Assembly (NCBI GenBank): GCA_046309815.1
Contig: JBKCOJ010000010.1
Span: 124,001-188,000 of the forward strand
Direction: 5' to 3'
From: CAITNM01 sp021298215
Lineage (GTDB): Bacteria > Pseudomonadota > Alphaproteobacteria > Paracaedibacterales > CAITNM01
Length of the DNA stretch: 64,000 bases
A program made the position numbers and the translations under genes. Numbering within the stretch: the stretch's first letter is position 1; the number at the start of each line of letters is the position of its first letter. The notes under the pieces were generated by a model. That model was not told the origin of the DNA. It worked only from the letters and a program-made list of their open reading frames with translations, and ran no database searches. This document shows, in pieces, positions 53,001 through 61,469 of this stretch.

Positions 53001-54269
53001 ATGAAGCCTAATCTTTTTAAAATCGTTTTTCTTTCTTCTTTAGGGAATGCGCTAGAATTTTATGATTTTACGATTTGCGCTGTTTTTATTCCTATTTTAT
53101 CAGCTATCTATTTTCCTCATGTAGATCAGTCTTTGGCTATATTTGCTGGACTTTTCACATTTGGTGCAGGGTTCGTTGGGCGTCCTTTTGGGGCATACTT
53201 ATTTGGTTATGTAGGCGATAAGTGGGGAAGAAAGAAAGCGTTATCCTTAACTATCGGGCTAATGGCAATTCCAACTTTTATTATTGGTGTTCTGCCAAGC
53301 TATGGCGAAATTGGCATTGCTGCCCCATTGGTTTTAGTGTGTTGCCGTTTTTTTCAAGGATTATGCACGGGGGGAGAGTATAACGGTGCAGCTATTTTTG
53401 CTATTGAACACGATGGTGGAAAACATGCGGGCCTGGTGAGCGGAATTATTGTTGGCTCAGCTATTGTCGGGGCGCTGCTTGCCAATATCACTGGTTCTAT
53501 TGTTTTAAAACCAGGCATGCCTGATTGGGCTTGGCGTATTCCTTTTTTAATAGGAGGCTGTATTGGATTTATAGCCTATATTGTGCGTAAAAATTTTCAA
53601 GAAACCTCTACGTTCATAAAAGCGCAAGCAAAGCATCAGACACAGGCAATTTTTAGCGATCGTCGCATGGAATTTTCATTAAATGTTTTATATGCGTTTG
53701 TAACGGGTGTTTTATTTTATATAATTTTTGGTTTCCTAAATATTTATTTGTCTCGTTTCCTTAAGCTGCCGTTAGCTGAAAGTACTTCTTATGGCACGTA
53801 TGGATTAATTTCATTCATGCTTTCATGCGTTGCTTTTGGGGCGCTGAGTGATCGTATCGGTATAAAACGCGCGTTAACTATACCTATTATTTTAATAACA
53901 TCGGTAAGTTGTGTTGTCTTTTTTCTTTTACAGCAAGTGCATTCAGGTTTATCAATTATTTTAGGTCAGATTTTGCTTGGAATTTTATGTGGAAGCTATT
54001 TAGGGCCAGGCCATGTTTTTATGCTAACCCTTTTCCCACCTCATGAGCGCTATACAGGAACATCTTTAAGTTTTAGCGTTGGAATGTGCATTGCTGGAGC
54101 AACGACACCGGCTGTTTTAACCTACTTAACTGACCAAACAACTAACCTATATATTCCAGCTTACTATATGACGTTTTTTGCCTTAGTAATTGGTACAGCA
54201 CTTTATGCCTTCATTAATTTTTACGATGCAAAAAAACATCGTAATTTTTATAAAAGAATATCTATCTGA
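53001..54269 (+). CDS. MHS-family MFS transporter
   Basis: Metabolite:proton symporter (MHS group, ProP/KgtP-like), 422 aa, with twelve helices. Family motifs include LGNALEFYDFTICAVF in helix 1, RPFGAYLFGYVGDKWGRKKAL in loop 2-3, and FFQGLCTGGEYNGAAIF in helix 4. GALSDRIGIKRAL marks loop 8-9. Substrates in the family are osmolytes and dicarboxylates; here it is unknown. Such carriers are expanded in rickettsial genomes. ATG 53001 has no clear ribosome site. It ends close to the converging secreted pseudogene at 54285. Confidence 0.92.
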   Translation: MKPNLFKIVFLSSLGNALEFYDFTICAVFIPILSAIYFPHVDQSLAIFAGLFTFGAGFVGRPFGAYLFGYVGDKWGRKKALSLTIGLMAIPTFIIGVLPSYGEIGIAAPLVLVCCRFFQGLCTGGEYNGAAIFAIEHDGGKHAGLVSGIIVGSAIVGALLANITGSIVLKPGMPDWAWRIPFLIGGCIGFIAYIVRKNFQETSTFIKAQAKHQTQAIFSDRRMEFSLNVLYAFVTGVLFYIIFGFLNIYLSRFLKLPLAESTSYGTYGLISFMLSCVAFGALSDRIGIKRALTIPIILITSVSCVVFFLLQQVHSGLSIILGQILLGILCGSYLGPGHVFMLTLFPPHERYTGTSLSFSVGMCIAGATTPAVLTYLTDQTTNLYIPAYYMTFFALVIGTALYAFINFYDAKKHRNFYKRISI

Positions 54270-54284
54270 GCAGGAGCGTTTTAG

Positions 54285-54563
54285 TTAGTTTTGCTCCTCA
54301 GGTTCATCAGGATCTGGATTCTGAAGATTGATTATAAACGCTTGAAATTCTGGATTAACATCTCTCAATGGATTATTAGCTCTGCTGTTAGATATATCAT
54401 TAGGAAAAAATATTTGCTGGTTATCTTAATTTCTTCTTTCATTTTCGTGCCTAGCAACTGCGGCTGGTGCGCCTATCGCCACGTCTTCAAATCCAAACGC
54501 CGCCTTAAGTTGCATAGCGCCAGCTAAGGATAAAATTATTGCGAATATTTTTATACGATTCAT
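54285..54563 (-). pseudogene. Small secreted protein interrupted by a stop codon
   Basis: Starting at ATG 54563 with AAGGA upstream, the frame gives a signal peptide (MNRIKIFAIILSLAGAM, cut near KAA) and runs 45 codons to TAA at 54428-54426. The same frame then continues 46 codons (DNQQIFFPNDISN, NPEFQAF, ending DPDEPEEQN) to a second TAA at 54287-54285, with normal protein-like composition. This suggests a 91-92 residue exported protein with one nonsense mutation (e.g. from CAA or GAA), or readthrough. It lies 13 nt after amn and may be transcribed from the cox/amn unit. Confidence 0.55.
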
Positions 54564-54576
54564 AATCTATCCTTTC

Positions 54577-56028
54577 TCATCTAAACGGACACTCATCAAA
54601 TCCTCTTAATTTTCTTGAATGCAAGCGTTGTGGATCCATTTTTTGAAGAATTTCCATAGCTTGCAGGCCTACGTGTAAATGATGATTAACACGACTTCGA
54701 TAAAATTCATTAGCCATCGCTTGTAATTTGATGACGCCATGAATGGGTTTATCAGAGACACATAATAATGTTCCATAAGGTACTCTGAAACGAAATCCAT
54801 TGGCTGCAATCGTTGCAGATTCCATGTCTACAGCAATAGCGCGACTTTGACGAAAACGCTCATATAAAGCCGTGCTTTGAAGTTCCCAATTTCGATTATC
54901 GGTTGTATGCACGGTACCGGTTCGAATAGCTGATTTCAGTTCGCCTTCGCCTTTACCAAAAATATGTAAAACGGATTGTTGTAATGCTTGCTGAATTTCT
55001 GGGATTGGCGGGATTGGAACCCATTTTGGCAGATCATCATCTAATACATGGTCTTCGCGCACGTATCCATCTGCTAAAACGTAATCACCTAATGTTTGAC
55101 TTGCCCTAAGCCCTGCGCAATGACCAAGCATTATCCAACAATGAGGACGTAATACAGCTAAATGATCAGTAATCGTTTTCGCATTACTTGGGCCTACGCC
55201 GATATTAATGATCGTAATTCCATTATTGCCATCTTTTTTGAAATGATAAGCAGGCATTTGCGGAAGAGATTTTGGCATTTCCATTGTGCGTTGTTTATGA
55301 GAAGCAAGGACAGTGGAGCCAGGGCCAATAAGTTCCCAATTCTCATTTTTGTGATGTTCAACTTCTGTTGAGACTTGGTTAATAAATTCATCAATATAGC
55401 GTTGATAATTTGTAAGAAGCACAAACTTTTGAAAATGATGCGGTGCGGTTCCTGTATAATGGTGCAAACGCTGCAATGAAAAGTCGACGCGTTCACCAGT
55501 AAATAGCGCAAGAGGCCCATATCCATTGGAAGAAAACGTTGCATTGGCATACGAGTCATCAATACGTTTCAAATCAGGTAAAACAAATTTACTTTGTAGT
55601 CTCATGAGTTCATCTACATCGAACTGCGCATGAGAATGCTCAATAACAAAAGGTAGAGGAATACGGCTATTACTATAACCAACAACAATCGAAACGCCAT
55701 GTCTATCAAGAAGCAACTTTATTTGCTCACGAAAATATGAATCATAAAGAGCTGGCGCGGTAACAGTAGTGCCATAGTGGCCTGGCTCATTGATTACGCC
55801 GTACGCAAAGCTTGGATCAACAAAAAGATCATCATGGCTAATGCTTATTCCAATATAAGGGTAGCAGCTATGTTCGGCATGATTTTCGCTAACAGTTCCC
55901 GTTTGTTCGTATAAGCTGAAGTTCTCACAAATATAGGTAACGGCCTTATTGTAAAGTTCGTGAATATAATCGACGGCATGATCTTCATTATCAAACCATT
56001 TGGCTTTTCTTAGTTGCGACCAAGGCAT
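54577..56028 (-). CDS. amn: AMP nucleosidase
   Basis: Cytosolic enzyme splitting AMP to adenine and ribose 5-phosphate, 483 aa. The N-terminal half carries the AMP-nucleosidase domain (FVDPSFAYG, GYSNSRIPLPFVIEH), and the C-terminal half the nucleoside phosphorylase fold (NIGVGPSNAKTITDHLAVLRP, LGHCAGLR, AVDMESATIAANG). Length matches E. coli Amn. Its ATG shares bases with the stop of the CoxF-like ORF (TAATG), so it is translationally tied to the cox operon, an odd place for purine salvage. Confidence 0.93.
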   Translation of the reverse strand: MPWSQLRKAKWFDNEDHAVDYIHELYNKAVTYICENFSLYEQTGTVSENHAEHSCYPYIGISISHDDLFVDPSFAYGVINEPGHYGTTVTAPALYDSYFREQIKLLLDRHGVSIVVGYSNSRIPLPFVIEHSHAQFDVDELMRLQSKFVLPDLKRIDDSYANATFSSNGYGPLALFTGERVDFSLQRLHHYTGTAPHHFQKFVLLTNYQRYIDEFINQVSTEVEHHKNENWELIGPGSTVLASHKQRTMEMPKSLPQMPAYHFKKDGNNGITIINIGVGPSNAKTITDHLAVLRPHCWIMLGHCAGLRASQTLGDYVLADGYVREDHVLDDDLPKWVPIPPIPEIQQALQQSVLHIFGKGEGELKSAIRTGTVHTTDNRNWELQSTALYERFRQSRAIAVDMESATIAANGFRFRVPYGTLLCVSDKPIHGVIKLQAMANEFYRSRVNHHLHVGLQAMEILQKMDPQRLHSRKLRGFDECPFR

Positions 56029-56135
56029 TACAGGTTACCTTTCATCTTCACAAAGGAAACGATATATAAAAGGATAAAAATTCCTAATAAAAGGAAAAAT
56101 AGCGTGCGGTTACGTTCTTTTAAATGTTTATCCAT
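56028..56135 (-). CDS. Tiny CoxF-like membrane protein
   Basis: ORF of 35 aa, MDKHLKERNRTLFFL then LLGIFILLYIVSF and KMKGNL. It has one membrane helix between charged ends. In alphaproteobacteria a small CoxF-type protein often sits after ctaB in this operon, and composition and position match. Its ATG overlaps the end of ctaB by 8 nt and its TAA overlaps the amn ATG, so it is well framed by its neighbours. It is thought to aid oxidase assembly. Not followed here by ctaG. Confidence 0.7.
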   Translation of the reverse strand: MDKHLKERNRTLFFLLLGIFILLYIVSFVKMKGNL

Positions 56136-57003
56136 ATGATTTCCTATCTGTAATAAGGGCTGCGAATATCACAAACAAAAACAAAATTGAAAATGCAAAA
56201 ACTTTGATTCCATCTTGCGAATCTTCACTTTTGTAAAGCAGTAATGCTAAAAATATAAAACTAGCACCAAAACCTAAAACGCACCCTAGATAAAACCATC
56301 CAACCATTTGAAGTGTATAGGGTATAATAGCGCTAATGACAGTTAATATAGCGTAAATCATAATATATTTTTTAGTCTTTTTAATACCCGCTGTATTAGG
56401 CATCATAGGCAATTCAGCCTTTTTATAATCTTCCGCATGATTAAGAGCTAATGCCCAAAAATGTGCTGGTGTCCATAAAAAAATAATAAGAAATAAACTC
56501 CACGGTCGCATATCCAGAGGAGCAACAGCAGACCAACCAATAACGGGTGGTAGTGCACCGGCTATGCCTCCAATAACAATATTTTGGGGTGTGTTTGGTT
56601 TTAAAAACACGGTGTATAAAATGTAAGACACAATTGTTATTGTCAGCCATATGGCAGTTATAGTGCCGATCGCAACTTGGCAAATGATGATAGATAAAAA
56701 GCTTAAAACAATCCCAAAAGCTAAAGCAGAATCTGGATGAATTAACCCTTGTGCAACGGGACGCATCATCGTTCTTTTCATTAATTTATCGGTATCACGC
56801 TCAAACCACATGTTTAAGCACCCTGCGGCCCCAGCGCCTACGGCGATACATAAGACAGCAGTAAAGGCTAACACGGGATGAACTGAACCAGGTGCCATCC
56901 ATAATCCGCAAAAGGCGGTAAAGATAACAAGACTCATAACTCTGGGTTTTAGAAGTTCCCAATAGTGATGAACAGAGGGTGATGTTTCAGTTTCTGTCGT
57001 CAT
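56128..57003 (-). CDS. ctaB: Protoheme IX farnesyltransferase
   Basis: Integral-membrane prenyltransferase, 291 aa, making heme O, precursor of heme A for the oxidase. NMWFERDTDKLMKRT contains the NxxxDxxxD prenyl-binding motif; FLKPNTPQNIVIGGIAG and ALNHAEDYKKAELPM are typical later loops. About nine helices. The start ATG overlaps the ctaD stop by 4 nt, and the CoxF-like gene follows. Presence supports an aa3-type oxidase; ctaA (heme A synthase) is not in the window. Confidence 0.96.
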   Translation of the reverse strand: MTTETETSPSVHHYWELLKPRVMSLVIFTAFCGLWMAPGSVHPVLAFTAVLCIAVGAGAAGCLNMWFERDTDKLMKRTMMRPVAQGLIHPDSALAFGIVLSFLSIIICQVAIGTITAIWLTITIVSYILYTVFLKPNTPQNIVIGGIAGALPPVIGWSAVAPLDMRPWSLFLIIFLWTPAHFWALALNHAEDYKKAELPMMPNTAGIKKTKKYIMIYAILTVISAIIPYTLQMVGWFYLGCVLGFGASFIFLALLLYKSEDSQDGIKVFAFSILFLFVIFAALITDRKSYG

Positions 57004-58565
57004 TTGATAACCGGTAATTTTTCAAAACTATGGAATGCAGGAGGTGAAGGTAGGGTCCATTCCAGTGTGTCTGCCCCATCTCCCCAAGGGTTTTTAGGGC
57101 AAGATGTTTTATCTTTGAAGACACGATAGATGACATAAAAGAAAAATAAAGCGGCAGTAAACGAGATGATGGCTCCAACCGACGATACATAATTCCAGCC
57201 AGCATAAGCATCTGGATAATCCGGAATACGCCTTGGCATCCCCGCAAGTCCTAAAAAGTGCATCGGAAAAAATAAGATATTTACTCCTAAAAATGTTAGC
57301 CAGAAATGAATTTGGCCAAGCCTTTCATTGTATTGATACCCGCTCATTTTTCCAATCCAATAATAAATTCCAGCAAAAAGGCCAAACAAAGCGCCCATCG
57401 ATAGGACGTAATGGAAATGCGCCACTACATAATAGGTATCATGCAAAGCTACATCAACGGATCCATTGGACAGAACAACGCCTGTTAATCCGCCAATGGT
57501 AAACAGTAAAATGAAACCACTCGCAAAAAGCATAGGAGTTGGAAATTTTATCGAGCCTCCCCAAAGGGTTGCTAACCAGCTAAAAACTTTAATTCCGGTA
57601 GGTACCGCGATAATCATTGTCGCGATGGTAAAATATGTTTTGGTTGATAAATCTAATCCAACCGTAAACATATGGTGTGCCCACACAACAAAACCTAAAA
57701 AGCCAATTGCCACCATTGCATAGGCCATGCCTAAATATCCAAAAACAGGCTTTCTAGCAAAGGTTGAGATAACATGACTGACAATACCAAACGCTGGCAT
57801 GATCATTACATATACTTCTGGATGGCCAAAAAACCAGAAAAGATGCTGAAATAATACCGGGTCACCGCCACCGGCTGGATCAAAAAACGACGTACCAAAA
57901 TTTCTGTCGGTTAACAGCATGGTTAATCCGCCTGCAAGTACTGGAATGGATAGCAATAATAAGAATGAGGTAACTAGAATTGCCCAAACAAATAAAGGCA
58001 TTTTATGAAATCCCATGCCGGGGGCGCGCATATTAAAAATGGTTGTAATAAAATTGATAGCTCCAAGAACAGAGGAAATGCCAGCTACGTGTAGGCTCAA
58101 AATAGCAAAATCAACGGCCATTCCATTATGACCAATGATAGAGCTTAACGGCGGGTACATGGTCCAGCCGGTACCTGTACCGGAATCAATAATCATCGAT
58201 AAAGTTAGTAACAAAATTGATGGTACCATCAACCAAAAACTTACGTTATTCAACCGAGGAAAAGCCATGTCAGGCGCACCAATTAAAAGTGGTACAAACC
58301 AATTGCCAAATCCACCAATAAGAGCAGGCATCACCATGAAAAAAACCATGAGAAATCCGTGGCCGGTTAAAATAACATTGTAGACTTGTCCTTCAATAAT
58401 AGTGCTTCCAGGATGCGCCAGCTGCATGCGCATAAGCATAGAAAGAATGCCGCCATAAAGGCCGCCAAAAGCAGCAAAAAATAGATAAAGCGTTCCAATA
58501 TCTTTATGATTAGTAGAAAATAGACAGCGTTGCCATCCAGTAGGATGAGATTCTTTTTTCTTCAT
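57000..58565 (-). CDS. ctaD: Cytochrome c oxidase subunit I
   Basis: Catalytic subunit of the aa3-type oxidase, 521 aa from ATG 58565. Twelve helices. Heme/copper ligands are in GHGFLMVFFMVMPA, FWFFGHPEVYVMIMPAFG (Cu-B His and the cross-linked Tyr) and VAHFHYVLSMGA. Both hydrophilic segments are mitochondria-like (STNHKDIGTLYL). I choose 58565 as the start because it overlaps the ctaC stop (ATGA) and starts MKKKESHPTGW; the longer frame from 58610 merely shadows ctaC. The order ctaC-ctaD-ctaB is standard for alphaproteobacteria. ctaG/ctaE follow elsewhere. Confidence 0.97.
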   Translation of the reverse strand: MKKKESHPTGWQRCLFSTNHKDIGTLYLFFAAFGGLYGGILSMLMRMQLAHPGSTIIEGQVYNVILTGHGFLMVFFMVMPALIGGFGNWFVPLLIGAPDMAFPRLNNVSFWLMVPSILLLTLSMIIDSGTGTGWTMYPPLSSIIGHNGMAVDFAILSLHVAGISSVLGAINFITTIFNMRAPGMGFHKMPLFVWAILVTSFLLLLSIPVLAGGLTMLLTDRNFGTSFFDPAGGGDPVLFQHLFWFFGHPEVYVMIMPAFGIVSHVISTFARKPVFGYLGMAYAMVAIGFLGFVVWAHHMFTVGLDLSTKTYFTIATMIIAVPTGIKVFSWLATLWGGSIKFPTPMLFASGFILLFTIGGLTGVVLSNGSVDVALHDTYYVVAHFHYVLSMGALFGLFAGIYYWIGKMSGYQYNERLGQIHFWLTFLGVNILFFPMHFLGLAGMPRRIPDYPDAYAGWNYVSSVGAIISFTAALFFFYVIYRVFKDKTSCPKNPWGDGADTLEWTLPSPPAFHSFEKLPVIK

Positions 58566-59317
58566 GCTGTTCCCTTGGGTGCTGTGGACGTTGTTTTTGA
58601 ATTTAGCCATATTTTATACTCTTCGTTGGTTACAGCTTTTAGGACAATGGGCATGAATCCATGTTTTGCCCCACAAAGTTTAGAGCACTGCCCATAATAC
58701 ATACCAGGTTTTTTAATACTAAACCATGTTTCATTAATTCTGCCTGGGGCTGCGTCTTTTTTAATTCCAAGTGCAGGAACAGCAAAACTATGCAACACGT
58801 CAGCTGCTGTAATAAGCACGCAAATAATTGTATCAACAGGAACAACCATAGGGTTATCAACATCAAGTAAGCGTAACTGCCCGGGTTTTAAATCTTTCTC
58901 CTCTAACATGTAGCTATCAAATTCAAAATGTTCGCCATTATTTTTTGCATCAGGATATTCATAACTCCAATACCACTGGTGGCCGATGGCTTTGATAGTA
59001 ATATCAGCATTTACCGGCGTTTCCATTTTGTGCAAAAGGCGAATTGAAGGGATACCAATCACTATTAAAATAATCACCGGTATAATTGTCCAAATTGCTT
59101 CTAGGGTTGAGTTATGAGTAAATATTTGAGGGGTTGGATGTCTTTTGTGATGAAATTTATAAAATATATATCCCATTAGAACCAGAACTGTTGTGGCAAT
59201 TCCAGTGATAACAAATAATAAAAGATGGTGCATGTCATGGAGACTTTCCATTACTGGTGAAGCGGCCTCTTGAAAATTTAATTGCCAGGGAAGAGGTTGA
59301 CCAGTTGGGTGCGCCAT
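58562..59317 (-). CDS. ctaC: Cytochrome c oxidase subunit II, no signal peptide
   Basis: CuA-bearing subunit, 251 aa, receiving electrons from cytochrome c. Two membrane helices (about 31-53 and 71-90) are followed by the cupredoxin domain. GQCSKLCGAKHGFMPI holds the CuA ligands (two Cys, Glu-equivalent backbone position, His and Met), and GHQWYWSYEYPD is the aromatic electron-entry region. The only start, ATG 59317, gives MAHPTGQPLPWQL, directly at the mature N-terminus seen in relatives; an in-frame stop lies upstream. Bacterial homologues usually have a cleaved signal, so its absence is unusual and recalls mitochondrial COX2. Confidence 0.95.
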   Translation of the reverse strand: MAHPTGQPLPWQLNFQEAASPVMESLHDMHHLLLFVITGIATTVLVLMGYIFYKFHHKRHPTPQIFTHNSTLEAIWTIIPVIILIVIGIPSIRLLHKMETPVNADITIKAIGHQWYWSYEYPDAKNNGEHFEFDSYMLEEKDLKPGQLRLLDVDNPMVVPVDTIICVLITAADVLHSFAVPALGIKKDAAPGRINETWFSIKKPGMYYGQCSKLCGAKHGFMPIVLKAVTNEEYKIWLNSKTTSTAPKGTA

Positions 59318-59464
59318 GTGTGCTAGTTGAAATTGCTCGTGTTTTTAAATCATTACATAAAAACGAACGTCGGGAAAGCCGTGTTATAACAGTTCTTGGC
59401 ATTCATTGACACAATGTAATTGCTAGATTAGCCTATTTTTCAGTTTTGATAATTTTCTTAAGCT

Positions 59465-60364
59465 ATGCCTTTTTTCAAAAATATTCTTCACATATTAGTT
59501 TTATTTTTAATAACTCAAGGAATTATTACTGCTGCATCTAATTCTAAAGAAGGAGATCCTTCTGCAGTTCAAATTCAGATAGATATACCAGAATCTTTAA
59601 AAACTAAGCTAGCCGGATTAGAATTTTCAATAGATAATTATAAAAACATAGTAGTTATTCTTAAATCTCCAATCCCTGAAAAGATTAGTCAACTGCGAGA
59701 AGTAATAACTGAAATGGCAGCGTCCTATAAGAATTATGGATTATATGTATACGTTCCTGTTACTTGTGGAGAATTTTCTGATCAATTAAAGCAATTAGGC
59801 TTTGATTTATATGACCTTGATAAAGAAGCTAATTTATTAATATACCTTTATCGAAATGGTCGAGATATTCCAGAACTTAATTATGCTTATACAGCAGCAG
59901 GCACATTCTTGGTGCGTACTAATCCAAAAACCCATGAGAAAGAAATTTTAGTTATTAATGAACCACAAAAAAATATAGCCAATATTGTTTGTGGAATTTC
60001 AGAAAAAGGGGAATCTCCTCAAGAAACTGCGGAAAGAGAAGTTCGCGAAGAAGTTGGTATTAATATCGATAAGAAAAAATTGAAATTAATAGCTCTTTTC
60101 CATACAGTCCGAACTGATAAAAAAAGTTGTGTAGAGTATTTATATGTTTGTGATGAGTTTGAGGGGGAGCCGCGAGTCGATGGCAAAGGAGTCAAGGATT
60201 GCGCATGGATCTCAGTTTCAGAAATTCTCAAAGAAGATTGTGTTATTTTTGGAAAGCCTTTCTATAGTTTATGGAGACAAGTATTTAAAAATGAATTTAA
60301 AGATCAATATGGAGTTGAAATAAAAGCGAGTAACGTTATATCTAAAGTTGCCTATCAATTTTAG
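59465..60364 (+). CDS. Secreted Nudix hydrolase with pre-Nudix domain
   Basis: Exported hydrolase, 299 aa. Signal peptide about 1-24 (ILVLFLITQGIITAAS). Residues 55-140 resemble the N-terminal domain of eukaryotic NUDT6-type and plant NUDT2/7/8-type Nudix proteins (IDNYKNIVVIL, YGLYVYVPV, QLGFDLYDLD). The Nudix box GX5EX7REUXEEXGU is perfect (Gly177, Glu183, Arg191-Glu192, Glu195-Glu196, Gly198). Eukaryotic relatives cleave ADP-ribose, NADH or CoA derivatives. A paralogue lies directly downstream (60470). It is transcribed divergently from ctaC. The host-like architecture together with a signal suggests action outside the cell; this is inferred. Confidence 0.82.
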   Translation: MPFFKNILHILVLFLITQGIITAASNSKEGDPSAVQIQIDIPESLKTKLAGLEFSIDNYKNIVVILKSPIPEKISQLREVITEMAASYKNYGLYVYVPVTCGEFSDQLKQLGFDLYDLDKEANLLIYLYRNGRDIPELNYAYTAAGTFLVRTNPKTHEKEILVINEPQKNIANIVCGISEKGESPQETAEREVREEVGINIDKKKLKLIALFHTVRTDKKSCVEYLYVCDEFEGEPRVDGKGVKDCAWISVSEILKEDCVIFGKPFYSLWRQVFKNEFKDQYGVEIKASNVISKVAYQF

Positions 60365-60469
60365 CTTGATAATTTAGTTAAGTTATTAAACTAGAAGTAG
60401 TGATCATGCCGTTGACACTCGATTATTTGCTGGGTTAGGATTTTCGAGCATCTCCAATGTTTTTGAGTT

Positions 60470-61374
60470 ATGTCCTTTCCTAGGAATATACTTTTTGCCG
60501 TAATTACTTTGTTTGTAATGCAAGCCATTACGGCGAGTACATCTGTAGTCCGTGAAGGAGAATCATCAGAGCTTCAAGTTCAGGTTGTCCTTCCTGAATC
60601 ACTTATGGAAAAACTTGAGGGGTTCGAATTTGTTTTAGATGCTTATAAAAATATCGTCGTAAAACTTAAGGAGCCCTCAGCAAAAGAAGCAAGTAAACTT
60701 CAAAATGTTATTGAAGAAATGAAACGCTCTTACAAAAATTATGGGTTATATGTAACCATTCCTGTCATTCAAGGCGAATTTGCAAACAAGTTAGAGCAAT
60801 TGGGCTTTAAACTGCATGATGTTGATACGAATCAAAAAAGCTATTTTATCTTTATAGCAATGGGCGAGATATACCCGAACTGAACTATGCGTACACAGCA
60901 GCTGCGGTATACATAATACGGAAAAATCCTAAAACTTTAGAAAAAGAGCTGTTGGTTATTAACGAACCGCAAAAGGTTATCGCAAATATTATTGGTGGGA
61001 TTTCGATTAAGGGTGAATCTCCTGAAGATACAGCATTGAGAGAGGTTCGAGAAGAAGTCGGGCTTAGCCTTGAGAAACAAAATCTTAAACTTGTTGCTGT
61101 TTTCCATACGGTGCGTTCTGACAACAAAAGCTGCATAGAATTTTTATATGTGTGTGATACTTTTACAGGTGAGCCTCGGGTAGATGGGGCAGAAGCGCTA
61201 GAATTTGCTTGGGTGCCTATGTCCCAAATTTTAAGTGATGATGATGCGAAAGTGTTTGGAAAATCTTTTCATAGCCTGTGGAAAAAAGCTTTGAAAGGAG
61301 CATTCAAACACCAAAAGAATGGCGTTAATCTAACGAAAACAAAAAAAGCGTATCACGTTAATGACGTGGATTAA
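60470..61374 (+). pseudogene. Second secreted Nudix hydrolase, frameshifted
   Basis: Tandem paralogue of 59465-60364. A signal (LFAVITLFVMQAITAS) and the pre-Nudix region are read from 60470, then the frame ends at 60883. The rest, including the intact Nudix box (GISIKGESPEDTALRE then VREEVGL) and the C-terminus, is in another frame to 61374. The break is in A6 at 60834-60839: one more A gives CAA AAA AAG CTA TTT TAT CTT TAT AGC AAT GGG, which aligns with IYLYRNGRDIPELNY of the paralogue. All other features seem intact, so it is a young lesion, an assembly error, or a slippage-rescued gene. Confidence 0.78.
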
Positions 61375-61469
61375 TGAAAATTTTTTGTGAATTAAAATAA
61401 TGGCTTGAATTTTTTTTTTAATTTTTTCTACAATTAATAATATTACATTTTTTTAGATAAATATTTTTC

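Noticed and set aside
54291..54527. Plus-strand open frame of 78 codons
   Set aside because: It shadows the broken small secreted gene on the minus strand, which has a ribosome site, signal peptide and protein-like tail.
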